Shown here piece by piece: positions 1 to 7,004 of a DNA stretch of 12,313 nucleotides. Position 1 is the first letter of the stretch. Every line of letters starts with the position of its first letter. Origin of the DNA: Erythrobacter sp. CCH5-A1 (GTDB lineage Bacteria > Pseudomonadota > Alphaproteobacteria > Sphingomonadales > Sphingomonadaceae); the NCBI RefSeq assembly GCF_001557115.1, contig NZ_LSKQ01000118.1, positions 1-12,313 of the forward strand, given 5' to 3'. Made by a program: the position numbers and the translations under genes. The notes beneath the pieces were generated by a model. That model did not search any database. It had not been told where the DNA came from and saw nothing but the letters and a program-made list of their open reading frames with translations.

Positions 1-136
1 CTCGCTCATGCGACCTGAAGGTCGCGTCGCTGCGGGCGGCCGGTCGGCCTTGCGGCCCTTTGGGCCGATACAGCGCCCTCAATCTTGCTATGCCTTTACA
101 CCGCTTGCCGTCAGCTTCGCCTGACGCTATTCACCT
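1..136. other. Intergenic DNA with inverted repeats; no gene seen
   Basis: I see no convincing gene here. The stretch has several small inverted repeats. GCGACCT at 10-16 faces AGGTCGC at 19-25. TCGGCC at 44-49 faces GGCCGA at 63-68. CGTCAG at 109-114 faces CTGACG at 121-126 around a 6-nt loop. They could form the end of a gene lying left of the window, a terminator, or a dispersed repeat. A 38-codon open frame starting at the ATG at 8 and ending at 124 lacks a ribosome binding site and looks like chance. Confidence 0.4.
105..133 (+). promoter_or_regulatory. Possible promoter of the btuB leader
   Basis: TTGCCG at 105-110 resembles a -35 hexamer. TATTCA at 128-133 is a weak -10 candidate 17 bp downstream. 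Transcription would then start just before or at the 5' edge of the cobalamin aptamer, where a promoter is expected. The -10 match is poor and the small CGTCAG/CTGACG inverted repeat overlaps the spacer, so this is only a placement guess. Confidence 0.2.
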
Positions 137-312
137 CCCCGCGCCAAGGTAACGGGAATGCGGTTCGAATCCGCAGCTGTCCCTGCAACTGTAAGCGGTG
201 AGTGTGGGGTGCGCTCCCTCTTTCGGGAGGGCAGCCACTGGGGGTCTTCGGGCCATCCGGGAAGGCGAGCATCCCATGCGGCGATCCGTGAGCCAGGAGA
301 CCGACCGGGGCG
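137..312 (+). promoter_or_regulatory. Cobalamin (B12) riboswitch aptamer
   Basis: The conserved blocks of the cobalamin riboswitch family occur in order. GGT-AAC-GGGAA lies at 148-157. A short hairpin CGG...CCG follows, then the core CTGCAACTGTAAGCGG near 183-197. GCCACTGGG is near 233-242 and GGGAAGGCG at 259-267. The B12 box AGCCAGGAGACCGACC lies at 291-306. A peripheral hairpin CTCCC-tctttc-GGGAG sits at about 214-229. Adenosylcobalamin or a related corrinoid binding this RNA normally turns off the downstream transport gene, which agrees with the BtuB-type receptor that follows. The outer boundaries are approximate because the P1 partner bases are weakly defined. Confidence 0.95.
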
Positions 313-412
313 TGTCGCTCTATGCCGGGTTCAGGGGTTGGCCAGGCGCGGAAACAGACTTTCGTTGTGAGCGACATCGCTGGGCCGTGGGGGATCGAAA
401 CCCCTCGCGGCC
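313..412 (+). promoter_or_regulatory. Riboswitch expression platform: long-range helix and hairpin
   Basis: Directly after the aptamer, TGTCGCTC at 313-320 is perfectly complementary to GAGCGACA at 369-376, closing a 48-nt internal segment. A second hairpin lies at 383-412, with GGCC at 383-386 and GGGG at 389-392 facing CCCC at 401-404 and GGCC at 409-412. No U-run follows it, so it does not look like a standard intrinsic terminator. The hairpin ends about 20 nt before the Shine-Dalgarno sequence. These helices are seen in the sequence; their switching role, probably at the level of translation, is inferred. Confidence 0.6.
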
Positions 413-430
413 ACCATGTTGCTGATGACG

Positions 431-437
431 GGAGGAA
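431..437 (+). promoter_or_regulatory. Ribosome binding site of btuB
   Basis: GGAGGAA lies a few bases before the GTG at 441 and fixes that start. ACGG at 428-431 can pair with CCGT at 439-442. This would place the purine-rich site in a 7-nt loop with the first start-codon bases in the stem. The stem is only 4 bp and may be weak. Confidence 0.75.
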
Positions 438-440
438 TCC

Positions 441-2411
441 GTGAAGAATTTTGCATTGTTGGGAAGCGTCGCTGCGGCGGCGCTGGTTTGGGCTGCGCCG
501 GTGTGGGCGCAGGAGGACGGCAAGCTGCCGGCCCCTTGCCACGTGGTTGATGGGCCCGACGGGCCGGGCAGCGAGAGCCTGCTGTGCTCTCCCGCCAAGG
601 ACATTCTTGTTTCGGCCAGCCGCAGTGACGCGCTGCTGCGGGAGCGTTTCACCGGCTCGGCCCTGATCATCACCGCCGACCAACTTGAAGACCGCCAGAC
701 CCGCGACATCGCCGATATCCTACGCGACGTCCCCGGCGTCGCGGTCGCGGGCGTGGCAGGCCAGACCCAGATCCGCCTGCGCGGCTCCGAAGCCAATCAC
801 GTGCTGGTGCTGGTCGACGGAATCGAAGTCTCCGATCCCTTCGCGGGCGAGTTCGACGTGGGCACCTTGCAGGCCGAACCGGGCGCGCGGGTCGAAGTGC
901 TGCGTGGCCAGCAGTCCGCGCTCTACGGCCCCGATGCGATCGGCGGCGTGATCGCCTATCAGAGCGCCAGCGGACGCGCTCGGCCGGGCTTTGGCGCGCG
1001 GATCGAAGGCGGCACGCAGGGCACAGCCAATGGCGCGCTGCGCTACGGGGCTTACGGCGACAGCTGGGACGCGGCGCTTTCCGCCGTGGTTGTCAGCACC
1101 GACGGCCAGCCCAACGCCCGCAATGGCACCCGCGACATCGGCCGCGACAGCTACACTCTCGCGGGCAAGGGCAGCGTGAATGTGAGCGGCACCCTCACCC
1201 TGCGCGCCGCCGCCCGCTTCATCCGCACCGAGGGGCAGACCAACGACAGCGACTTCGACACGACCAGCCCCACCTTCGGCTTCATCATCGACAGCCCCGG
1301 CGTGACATTCACCAACGAGGCCATCTATGCGCTGGCGGGCGCGAAGCTCGACACGCTGGACGGGCGCTGGACGCATGACCTGTCCGCCCAGATCATCAAT
1401 GTGAGCCGCGAGACCGACAGCCCCTTCGGCATCACCTCGGCCAGCGAGGGCGACCGCTTCAAGGCCTCCTACGTCAGCGCGCTGGCGGTGGCGGACGACC
1501 ACAACCTCACCTTCGCCGCCGATTACGAGGTCGAGGGCTTCCGCAACGCCACGCCGGGCGGCTTCGTGTTCGACGAGCGGCGCGAGATCGAGCAGGTCGG
1601 GCTGGTTGGCGAATATCGTTACAGCGGCGAGGCTTTCGATGTTTCCGCCGCGATCCGGCACGACTTCAACGACCTGTTTCAGGACGCCACCACCTTCCGC
1701 GTCGGCGCGGGCTACCGCGTCACCGACACCACCCGGCTGCGTGCAGCGGGCGGCTCGGGCGTCAAGAATCCCGGCTTCTTCGAACTCTACGGCTTCGTCG
1801 ACGGGCGCTTCATCGGCAATGCGGCGCTGCGCCCGGAGAAGTCGACCGGGTGGGAAGTGGGCCTCGACCAGCAATTGGGCGACACCGCCAGCGTGGCCGT
1901 GACATATTTCGACAGCGAGCTGGAGGGCGAGATCTTCACCACCTTCCCGCCGCCGAACTTCATCGCCACCCCCGCCAACCGGACGACGGACAGCCGCCAG
2001 CGCGGCGTGGAAGTGTCGCTGAACGCCCGCCTTGGCGAACAATTCAGCCTCGATGCGGCCTATTCCTACCTCGATGCCGAGGAAAACGGCGTCGAGGAAG
2101 TGCGCCGCCCCAACCACCTCGCCAGCGCCGCGCTGACATGGGAAGCGCCGGACGAAGCCGCCTCGGCCACGCTGGTCGTCCGCTACAACGGGCAGACGCC
2201 CGACGTCGCCTTCACCGATCCGAGCTTCGTGCCGGTGCGGGTCACGCTGGAGGATTACACCCTCGTCAACTTCAACGCGCGGGTGAAGCTGACCGACAGC
2301 CTCGCCGCCTTCGCCCGCGTCGAGAACCTGCTCGGCGAGGACTACGAGCAGGTGTTCAGCTTTGTCTCGCCGGGGCGGAGCGCTGTGGTGGGGGTTGAGG
2401 CGAGGTTCTGA
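441..2411 (+). CDS. btuB: TonB-dependent vitamin B12 outer-membrane receptor, BtuB type
   Basis: This is a 656-residue outer-membrane receptor that imports cobalamin or related corrinoids using TonB energy. A signal peptide spans residues 1 to about 23, with an AWA-type cleavage site. A TonB-box-like segment, DILVSASR, lies at 54-61. The plug domain follows, with typical phrases DILRDVPGV at 92-100, RLRGSEANHVLVLVDGI at 112-128 and EVLRGQQSALYGPDAIGGVI at 152-171. The rest has the alternating pattern of a beta-barrel and ends in the C-terminal phenylalanine usual for outer-membrane proteins. Length fits BtuB (about 600-650). The start is GTG, chosen from the strong GGAGGAA site and the signal peptide. 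The B12 riboswitch upstream supports corrinoid as the substrate. No btuFCD or cob pathway genes follow. Cysteines 33 and 49, between the signal peptide and the TonB box, are unusual for this position. Confidence 0.93.
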   Translation: MKNFALLGSVAAAALVWAAPVWAQEDGKLPAPCHVVDGPDGPGSESLLCSPAKDILVSASRSDALLRERFTGSALIITADQLEDRQTRDIADILRDVPGVAVAGVAGQTQIRLRGSEANHVLVLVDGIEVSDPFAGEFDVGTLQAEPGARVEVLRGQQSALYGPDAIGGVIAYQSASGRARPGFGARIEGGTQGTANGALRYGAYGDSWDAALSAVVVSTDGQPNARNGTRDIGRDSYTLAGKGSVNVSGTLTLRAAARFIRTEGQTNDSDFDTTSPTFGFIIDSPGVTFTNEAIYALAGAKLDTLDGRWTHDLSAQIINVSRETDSPFGITSASEGDRFKASYVSALAVADDHNLTFAADYEVEGFRNATPGGFVFDERREIEQVGLVGEYRYSGEAFDVSAAIRHDFNDLFQDATTFRVGAGYRVTDTTRLRAAGGSGVKNPGFFELYGFVDGRFIGNAALRPEKSTGWEVGLDQQLGDTASVAVTYFDSELEGEIFTTFPPPNFIATPANRTTDSRQRGVEVSLNARLGEQFSLDAAYSYLDAEENGVEEVRRPNHLASAALTWEAPDEAASATLVVRYNGQTPDVAFTDPSFVPVRVTLEDYTLVNFNARVKLTDSLAAFARVENLLGEDYEQVFSFVSPGRSAVVGVEARF

Positions 2412-2417
2412 CCTCGT

Positions 2418-2542
2418 TCTCCCCTCCCGTTTGCGGGAGGGGCCGGGGGTGGGCCTGTGACGCGCGAGTCTTGCGACTCACGCCCACCCCTAACCGCTGT
2501 GGCTGCGCCACGCCTGCGGCTCCCCGCAAGCGGGAGGGGGAA
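2418..2542. repeat. GC-rich composite inverted repeat between btuB and obgE
   Basis: The element has related ends in opposite orientation. CTCCCCTCCCGTTTGCGGGA near 2419-2438 faces CCCCGCAAGCGGGAGGGGG at 2522-2540. The left end forms a perfect 9-bp hairpin by itself, CCCCTCCCG 2421-2429 with CGGGAGGGG 2434-2442. Inside, GGGGTGGGC at 2446-2454 faces GCCCACCCC at 2482-2490, and GAGTC/GACTC and GTGGC/GCCAC make two smaller stems. From memory, similar elements with gggggtgggc arms are scattered through sphingomonad and other alphaproteobacterial genomes; this was not searched. The left hairpin may help end btuB transcription, but no U-run follows. Confidence 0.7.
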
Positions 2543-2585
2543 TGTTACCCTCGCAATCGCAGCAAAAATTCCCTATGCGCCCGCG

Positions 2586-3662
2586 ATGCATTTCCTCGAC
2601 CAGGCCAAGATCTATGTGAAGTCCGGCGGAGGCGGCCCCGGGGCCGTCTCGTTCCGGCGTGAGAAATACGTCGAATATGGCGGCCCCGATGGCGGCAACG
2701 GTGGGCGCGGGGGCGACATCGTGTTCGAGGCCGTCGCAGGGCTGAACACGCTGATCGACTTCCGCTATTCGCAGCACTTCAAGGCCCCGCGCGGCGGCCA
2801 CGGAATGGGCAAGGACCGCACCGGCGCCAGCGCCGAGCCGCTGGTCATCAAGGTGCCGGTGGGCACGCAGATCCTCTCCGAGGACAAGGAAGAGGTGCTC
2901 GCCGACTTCACCGAAGTGGGCCAGCGCATCGTCTTCCTCGAAGGTGGGATGGGCGGGCGCGGGAACGCGAGCTACAAGACTTCGACCAACCGCGCGCCCC
3001 GGCAGCACCAGCCGGGCATTCCGGGCGAGGAGGCCTGGGTCTGGCTGCGGCTCAAGCTGCTCGCCGACGTGGGCCTTGTCGGCCTGCCCAATGCCGGCAA
3101 ATCGACCTTCATCAACGCCGTCTCGAACGCGCAGGCCAAGGTCGGCGACTATGCCTTCACCACGCTGGTGCCCAAGCTCGGCGTGGTGCGCCACAAGGGC
3201 CGCGAATTCGTGCTCGCCGACATCCCCGGCCTGATCGAGGGCGCGGCGGACGGGGTCGGGATCGGTGACCGCTTTCTCGGCCATATCGAGCGCTGCCGGG
3301 TGCTGATCCACCTCATCGATATCACCGGCACCGAGGATGCCGACCCTGCCGAGGCGATGCGCATCGTCGAGGAGGAACTGGCGGCCTATGGCGACAAGGA
3401 GCACACGCGCCTGGACGAGAAACCCCGGCTGGTGGTGCTCAACAAGCTCGACCTCGCCGATGCCGAACTGGTCGAGGGCTTCCGCAAGGAGCTCATAGCG
3501 GCCGGCGCGGAGCAGGTCTTTGCCGTATCGGGCGCGACCGGGGCGGGGATCCCCGAATTGCTCGACGCGGTGCTCGGCTACCTCCCCGATCGCACTGCGA
3601 CCGAGACCAAGGCGGTTGAGGTCGAAGACGACGGCGACGCCCCCGATTGGTCGCCCCTGTAG
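2586..3662 (+). CDS. obgE: Obg family GTPase ObgE/CgtA
   Basis: This 358-residue protein is a full-length Obg GTPase, a cytosolic protein that binds the 50S ribosomal subunit and acts in late large-subunit assembly and stress control. The glycine-rich Obg domain fills residues 1 to about 157. The GTPase domain carries G1 GLPNAGKST at 166-174, the switch I region FTTLVPKLG at 191-199, G3 DIPG at 212-215, G4 NKLD at 286-289 and G5 SGATG at 315-319. A short acidic tail ending in DWSPL follows; there is no OCT domain. The ATG at 2586 is chosen because [19 protein letters not shown] is the family's normal N terminus. The open frame extends upstream to 2457, but through repeat DNA. No clear ribosome binding site precedes the ATG. 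proB starts 7 nt after the stop. Confidence 0.97.
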   Translation: MHFLDQAKIYVKSGGGGPGAVSFRREKYVEYGGPDGGNGGRGGDIVFEAVAGLNTLIDFRYSQHFKAPRGGHGMGKDRTGASAEPLVIKVPVGTQILSEDKEEVLADFTEVGQRIVFLEGGMGGRGNASYKTSTNRAPRQHQPGIPGEEAWVWLRLKLLADVGLVGLPNAGKSTFINAVSNAQAKVGDYAFTTLVPKLGVVRHKGREFVLADIPGLIEGAADGVGIGDRFLGHIERCRVLIHLIDITGTEDADPAEAMRIVEEELAAYGDKEHTRLDEKPRLVVLNKLDLADAELVEGFRKELIAAGAEQVFAVSGATGAGIPELLDAVLGYLPDRTATETKAVEVEDDGDAPDWSPL

Positions 3663-3669
3663 CTTGCCC

Positions 3670-4788
3670 ATGCTGACAAGGCTCGCCGACATCACCGCCG
3701 CGCGGCGGATCGTGGTCAAGATCGGCTCGGCGCTGCTGGTGCGGGGCGGGGCGGCGGACGGAGCATGGCTCTACAGCCTCGCGCAGGACCTTGCCGGCAT
3801 CCGCCGGGAGGGCCCGCAGGTGATCGTGGTCAGCTCGGGCGCGATCGCGCTGGGCGCGGCGCGGCTGGGGCTGGCGAAGGGCGGGCGCGGGAGCCTCGCC
3901 GATGCGCAGGCCGCCGCCGCCGTGGGCCAGATCCAGCTCGCCGACCTGTGGAGCCGCGCGCTGGGCGAACACGGTATCACCGCCGCGCAGATGCTGCTGA
4001 CGCTGGGCGACCTCGAGGACCGCCGCCGCTATCTCAACGCCGCCGCGACGCTCGACCGGCTGCTCGAGGCGGGCGTCATCCCCGTCATCAACGAGAACGA
4101 CTCCGTCGCCACCGAGGAAATCCGCTTCGGGGACAATGACCGGCTGGCCGCGCGCGTGGCGCAGGCGGCCAATGCCGATCTCGTGCTGCTGCTCTCGGAC
4201 GTCGACGGGCTCTATGATCGCGACCCGCGCGAGGAGGGGGCGACGCTGATCCCGGTGATCCAGGCGGTCACGCCCCAGGTGATGGCGATGGCGAGCGGCA
4301 ACTCCTCCTCGGGCCTCGGCTCGGGGGGCATGATCTCCAAGCTTCAGGCGGCGCAGATCGCGACGCGCGCCGGGATCGCGCTCGGGATCATCAACGGGAC
4401 ATGGGAATCGCCCATTGCCAACGCTGTCGAGCAGGATTGCGGGACGCTGTTCCTCCCCGTCAGCGCGGCCTCGGCGAGGAAGGCGTGGCTCGGCGGGCGG
4501 CTCGCGCCGGCAGGCGAATTGCGCGTCGACAAGGGCTGCGCCGAGGCGCTGAAGGGCGGGGCTAGCCTGCTCGCGGCGGGTGTCGTGGGCGTCTCCGGCC
4601 AGTTCCGGCGCGGCGATCTGGTGAGCGTGCTCTCGCTGAAGGGCGAGCGGCTGGCGCAGGGTCTTGCCGAATATGACGCGGCCGAAATGCAGCTCATCGC
4701 CGGCAAGCGCGCCGAGGATCAGGCCGAACGCCTCGGCTACGCCCCGCGCTCCTGCGTGATCCACCGCGATCACATGGTGCTACTGTGA
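3670..4788 (+). CDS. proB: Glutamate 5-kinase
   Basis: A 372-residue glutamate 5-kinase, the first enzyme of proline biosynthesis, which phosphorylates glutamate to gamma-glutamyl phosphate in the cytosol. The amino-acid kinase domain has VVKIGSAL at 15-22, SSGAIALG at 55-62, PVINENDSV at 138-146, FGDNDRLAA at 153-161, SDVDGLYDRDP at 176-186 and GSGGMISKLQAA at 217-228. A PUA domain fills about 275-360, as in full-length bacterial ProB. The ATG at 3670 gives the expected N terminus. It lies 7 nt after obgE without a visible Shine-Dalgarno, so translation is probably coupled. proA, the next pathway step, is not in the window. The final codons overlap the next gene by 4 bp (GTGA). Confidence 0.96.
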   Translation: MLTRLADITAARRIVVKIGSALLVRGGAADGAWLYSLAQDLAGIRREGPQVIVVSSGAIALGAARLGLAKGGRGSLADAQAAAAVGQIQLADLWSRALGEHGITAAQMLLTLGDLEDRRRYLNAAATLDRLLEAGVIPVINENDSVATEEIRFGDNDRLAARVAQAANADLVLLLSDVDGLYDRDPREEGATLIPVIQAVTPQVMAMASGNSSSGLGSGGMISKLQAAQIATRAGIALGIINGTWESPIANAVEQDCGTLFLPVSAASARKAWLGGRLAPAGELRVDKGCAEALKGGASLLAAGVVGVSGQFRRGDLVSVLSLKGERLAQGLAEYDAAEMQLIAGKRAEDQAERLGYAPRSCVIHRDHMVLL

Positions 4789-5702
4789 GCGTGCTCGCGA
4801 TCACCGGCGCGACCGGCTTTGTCGGTTCGGCGGTGCTGGACGAGGCGCTGCGGCAGGGCCACACGGTGCGCGCGCTCGCCCGACGCGAGCAGGCGCCGCG
4901 GGCCGGGGTCGAGTGGGTGCGGGGCGATCTGGAGGACACGGCTGCGCTTGCCGCGCTGGTGCAGGGCACAGACGCGGTGGTGCATGTCGCGGGGCTGACC
5001 AACACGCCCGACCCGCGCGAGTTCGATGTCGCCAACGTCACCGGCACCGCCAATGTGATCGCCGCCATGACCGAGGCGGGCGTCAGGCGGCTGGTATTCG
5101 TCTCCTCGCTCTCGGCGCGGATGCCCGAGCTCTCGGCCTATGGCGCGTCGAAGGCCAAGGCCGAGGCGCTGGTCGAGGCGAGCCGGCTCGACTGGACCAC
5201 GGTGCGCCCCCCCGGCGTCTACGGCCCGCGCGATGTCGACTATCTCGAGATGTTCCGCACCGCGAAGCTCGGCTTCGTCCCCCTGCCGCCGGGCGGGGCG
5301 AGCTCGATCATCCATGCGGACGATCTGGCGCGGCTGCTGGTGGTGCTCGCTGCCAGCAATGCCGCTGCCACGAAAAAGCAGACCTACGAACCCGACGACG
5401 GACGGGAAGGCGGGTGGAGCCACAAGGAACTCGCCGCCGCGATCGGCCGGGCGATGGGGCGGCGCGCCGTGTTCGCGCCGCACCTGCCGAAGAAGGTGCT
5501 CGATGCCGCTGCCGCCGCCGACCGTAGGATGCGAGGGCCCAAGGCCAAGCTCACCGCCGACCGCGTCGGCTATATGTGCCACCCCAACTGGGTCGCCCGC
5601 TTCGACCGCAAGCCCCCGCCGGGCCTGTGGCAACCGCAGATCGGCGGCGAGGAGGGGCTGAAGGCCACCGCCGAATGGTATCGGCGCGAGGGGTGGGTTT
5701 AG
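4785..5702 (+). CDS. NAD(P)-dependent epimerase/dehydratase family protein (extended or atypical SDR)
   Basis: A 305-residue Rossmann-fold protein of the short-chain dehydrogenase/reductase superfamily. The dinucleotide site is GATGFVG at 8-14. An acidic residue after strand 3 sits in GDLED at 47-51. The segment VVHVAG at 65-70 is typical of extended SDRs. The active-site pattern is complete: serines at 107-108 in FVSSLSA, and Tyr119-x3-Lys123 in YGASKAKAE. RPPGVYGP at 141-148 matches the epimerase-like group and probably orients the substrate pocket. The real substrate cannot be read from sequence; sugar-nucleotide, quinone-related (NDUFA9-like) and other roles are possible. The GTG at 4785 overlaps the proB stop as GTGA, which suggests one transcript with obgE and proB. 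The gene converges on cysH. Confidence 0.88.
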   Translation: MSVLAITGATGFVGSAVLDEALRQGHTVRALARREQAPRAGVEWVRGDLEDTAALAALVQGTDAVVHVAGLTNTPDPREFDVANVTGTANVIAAMTEAGVRRLVFVSSLSARMPELSAYGASKAKAEALVEASRLDWTTVRPPGVYGPRDVDYLEMFRTAKLGFVPLPPGGASSIIHADDLARLLVVLAASNAAATKKQTYEPDDGREGGWSHKELAAAIGRAMGRRAVFAPHLPKKVLDAAAAADRRMRGPKAKLTADRVGYMCHPNWVARFDRKPPPGLWQPQIGGEEGLKATAEWYRREGWV

Positions 5703-5753
5703 CGCCCACACCGTCGACCCGGGATCGCTCGAAGCATAGCGCGTGCGGAATGC

Positions 5754-5779
5754 GGTCCCGGATCAAGTCCGGGACGACG
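5754..5779. repeat. Short palindromic repeat between convergent genes
   Basis: GTCCCGGA at 5755-5762 faces TCCGGGAC at 5768-5775 around the loop TCAAG. It matches the left part of the element at 9388-9470, in the opposite orientation, almost base for base. It lies in the 80-bp gap between the stops of the SDR gene and cysH, where it could serve as a two-way transcription stop or RNA 3'-end stabiliser. No U-run directly follows the stem on either strand. The remaining bases of the gap show nothing else that I can name. Confidence 0.75.
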
Positions 5780-5782
5780 CGA

Positions 5783-6559
5783 TCACAAAAACGGCTCCTC
5801 GCCCGGCTTGTGGATGCCGCATTCGGTCTTGTCCCAGCCTTTCCAGCGGCCCGAGCGCGGGTCTTCGCCCTCGGCGACCTGCGAGGTGCAGGGCGAGCAG
5901 CCGATCGAGGGGTAGCCTTGCGCGATCAGCGGGTGGCGGGGGAGGTCGTGGGCTTCGAAATAGGCCGCGATGTCCTCGGCCGACCAGTCAATCAGCGGAT
6001 TGATCTTGAGCCGCCCCTGACCGTCCGAAGTGTCGAGCTCGAAGCGCGGCAGATTGGCGCGGGTCTTGGCCTGGAACGCCTTCCTGCCGGTGAAGCTCGC
6101 ATCATAGCCCGCCAGCGCCTTTTCGAGCGGGCGCACCTTCCTGATCTCGCAGCAGCCATCGGGGTCGTAGGACCAGCGAAGGCCTGTCTCGTCCTTCTTG
6201 GCGAGGTCCTCCGGGTGGGGGGTCAGCACCACCAGATTGAGGCCGAGCCGGTCCACGAGGCTGTCGCGATAGGCCAGCGTCTCGGGGAAATGCTTGCCGG
6301 TGTCGAGGAACAGCACCGGCACCTTCGGATCGACAGAAGCCACCAGATGCAGCAACACCGCGCTCTCCGCGCCGAAGCTGGACACCACCGCGAGGTCGCC
6401 CGCGAGGTTGTCGCGGATCACCGCCTCCAGCATTTCCTGCGTCGTGCTGCCGCGGAACATGCGGTTGAGGCGCACGGCGTCATGCTCGGTGAAGCGCGGG
6501 GCGAGGTCGAGCATGTCGCGGGTGCGCGGCGCGCTGCCGAGTGAGACGTCAGGCTTCAT
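5783..6559 (-). CDS. cysH: Adenylyl-sulfate (APS) reductase, iron-sulfur type
   Basis: A 258-residue assimilatory reductase that converts adenylylsulfate to sulfite and AMP using thioredoxin-type reductant. The PP-loop-like motif is SSFGAESAV at 60-68. LDTGKHFPET at 85-94 is a conserved substrate-site phrase. Cys136-Cys137 in CCEIRKVRPL and Cys221/Cys224 in GCSPCT are the four ligands of the [4Fe-4S] cluster that marks the APS-reducing type; E. coli-type PAPS reductases lack them. The catalytic cysteine is Cys247 in KTECGIH. The ATG at 6559 is preferred over upstream in-frame starts; it gives the usual length and overlaps the DUF934 gene by 11 bp. It is the last gene of the sulfur cluster. 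Cofactor type therefore predicts no need for APS kinase in this pathway. Confidence 0.95.
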   Translation of the reverse strand: MKPDVSLGSAPRTRDMLDLAPRFTEHDAVRLNRMFRGSTTQEMLEAVIRDNLAGDLAVVSSFGAESAVLLHLVASVDPKVPVLFLDTGKHFPETLAYRDSLVDRLGLNLVVLTPHPEDLAKKDETGLRWSYDPDGCCEIRKVRPLEKALAGYDASFTGRKAFQAKTRANLPRFELDTSDGQGRLKINPLIDWSAEDIAAYFEAHDLPRHPLIAQGYPSIGCSPCTSQVAEGEDPRSGRWKGWDKTECGIHKPGEEPFL

Positions 6560-7004
6560 GGCGCTTTTCCGCAATGGTGCGCCGCCCGTCGGCAGCGCGC
6601 TGGTAAACATTCTCCCACGTCGCGAAGGCGCGGGCTGCGTCCTCCTCGTCGAGGCGCTTGTCAGGGGCGAAGCTGTCGAAACCGCAGCGGCGCATGTGGC
6701 AGAGCTGGTCGATCAGCACCGCGCCGACCGCGCGCAATTCGCCGGTGTAGCCCGCCTCGCGCAGGATGCGGGCCGAGGAATAGCCGCGCCCGTCGCCGAA
6801 GGTGGGGAAGTTGACTTCCACCAAGGCCAGGCGATCGAGGAACGGCAGCAGCACGCGCGCGTCGTCGCCCGGCTCGATCCGGACCGCGGTGGCGTTGGTC
6901 TGGTCGCAGCAGGCGTCGACCGTGACGGTCGCGTGGTCGACCGGCTCGTCGTCGCGGAAGCGGAACTGCACCTCGTCGGGGCTCGTCCCAAGACTGTCAG
7001 CCAT
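6549..7004 (-). CDS. DUF934 family protein, sulfite reductase-associated
   Basis: A 151-residue cytosolic protein of the DUF934 family. Seen in the sequence: EVNFPTFGDGRGYSSARILRE at about 63-83 and VLIDQLCHMRRCGFDSF at about 96-112, both family hallmarks. It has further cysteines at 32-33 in ACCDQ. In alphaproteobacteria this family is almost always next to a ferredoxin-like sulfite/nitrite reductase and cysH, as here. Its biochemical job is unknown to me. An accessory role in sulfite reduction, such as electron transfer or cofactor handling, is an inference from context. The ATG at 7004 overlaps the end of cysI by 8 bp. A longer frame upstream to 7091 lies wholly inside cysI and is not needed. 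Confidence 0.9.
   Translation of the reverse strand: MADSLGTSPDEVQFRFRDDEPVDHATVTVDACCDQTNATAVRIEPGDDARVLLPFLDRLALVEVNFPTFGDGRGYSSARILREAGYTGELRAVGAVLIDQLCHMRRCGFDSFAPDKRLDEEDAARAFATWENVYQRAADGRRTIAEKRHEA

Noticed and set aside
160..176. tRNA T-arm-like sequence GGTTCGAATCC
   Set aside because: No acceptor stem, D-arm or anticodon arm surrounds it. It is a conserved hairpin of the cobalamin aptamer that happens to look like a T-loop.
383..412. Intrinsic terminator in the btuB leader
   Set aside because: The hairpin is strong, but no run of Ts follows it, so I list it only as part of the expression platform.
415..549. Upstream overlapping small frame starting at ATG 415, ahead of the btuB GTG
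   Set aside because: It has no ribosome binding site of its own, directly follows the 383-412 hairpin and has an unremarkable product. The GTG at 441 has the strong site and a signal peptide.
720..2117. 465-codon open frame on the - strand inside btuB
   Set aside because: It is a shadow of the receptor gene, whose signal peptide, plug and barrel features are clear on the + strand.
2457..2585. 43-codon N-terminal extension of ObgE
   Set aside because: The extension is translated from the inverted repeat, and the conserved Obg N terminus begins exactly at the ATG at 2586.
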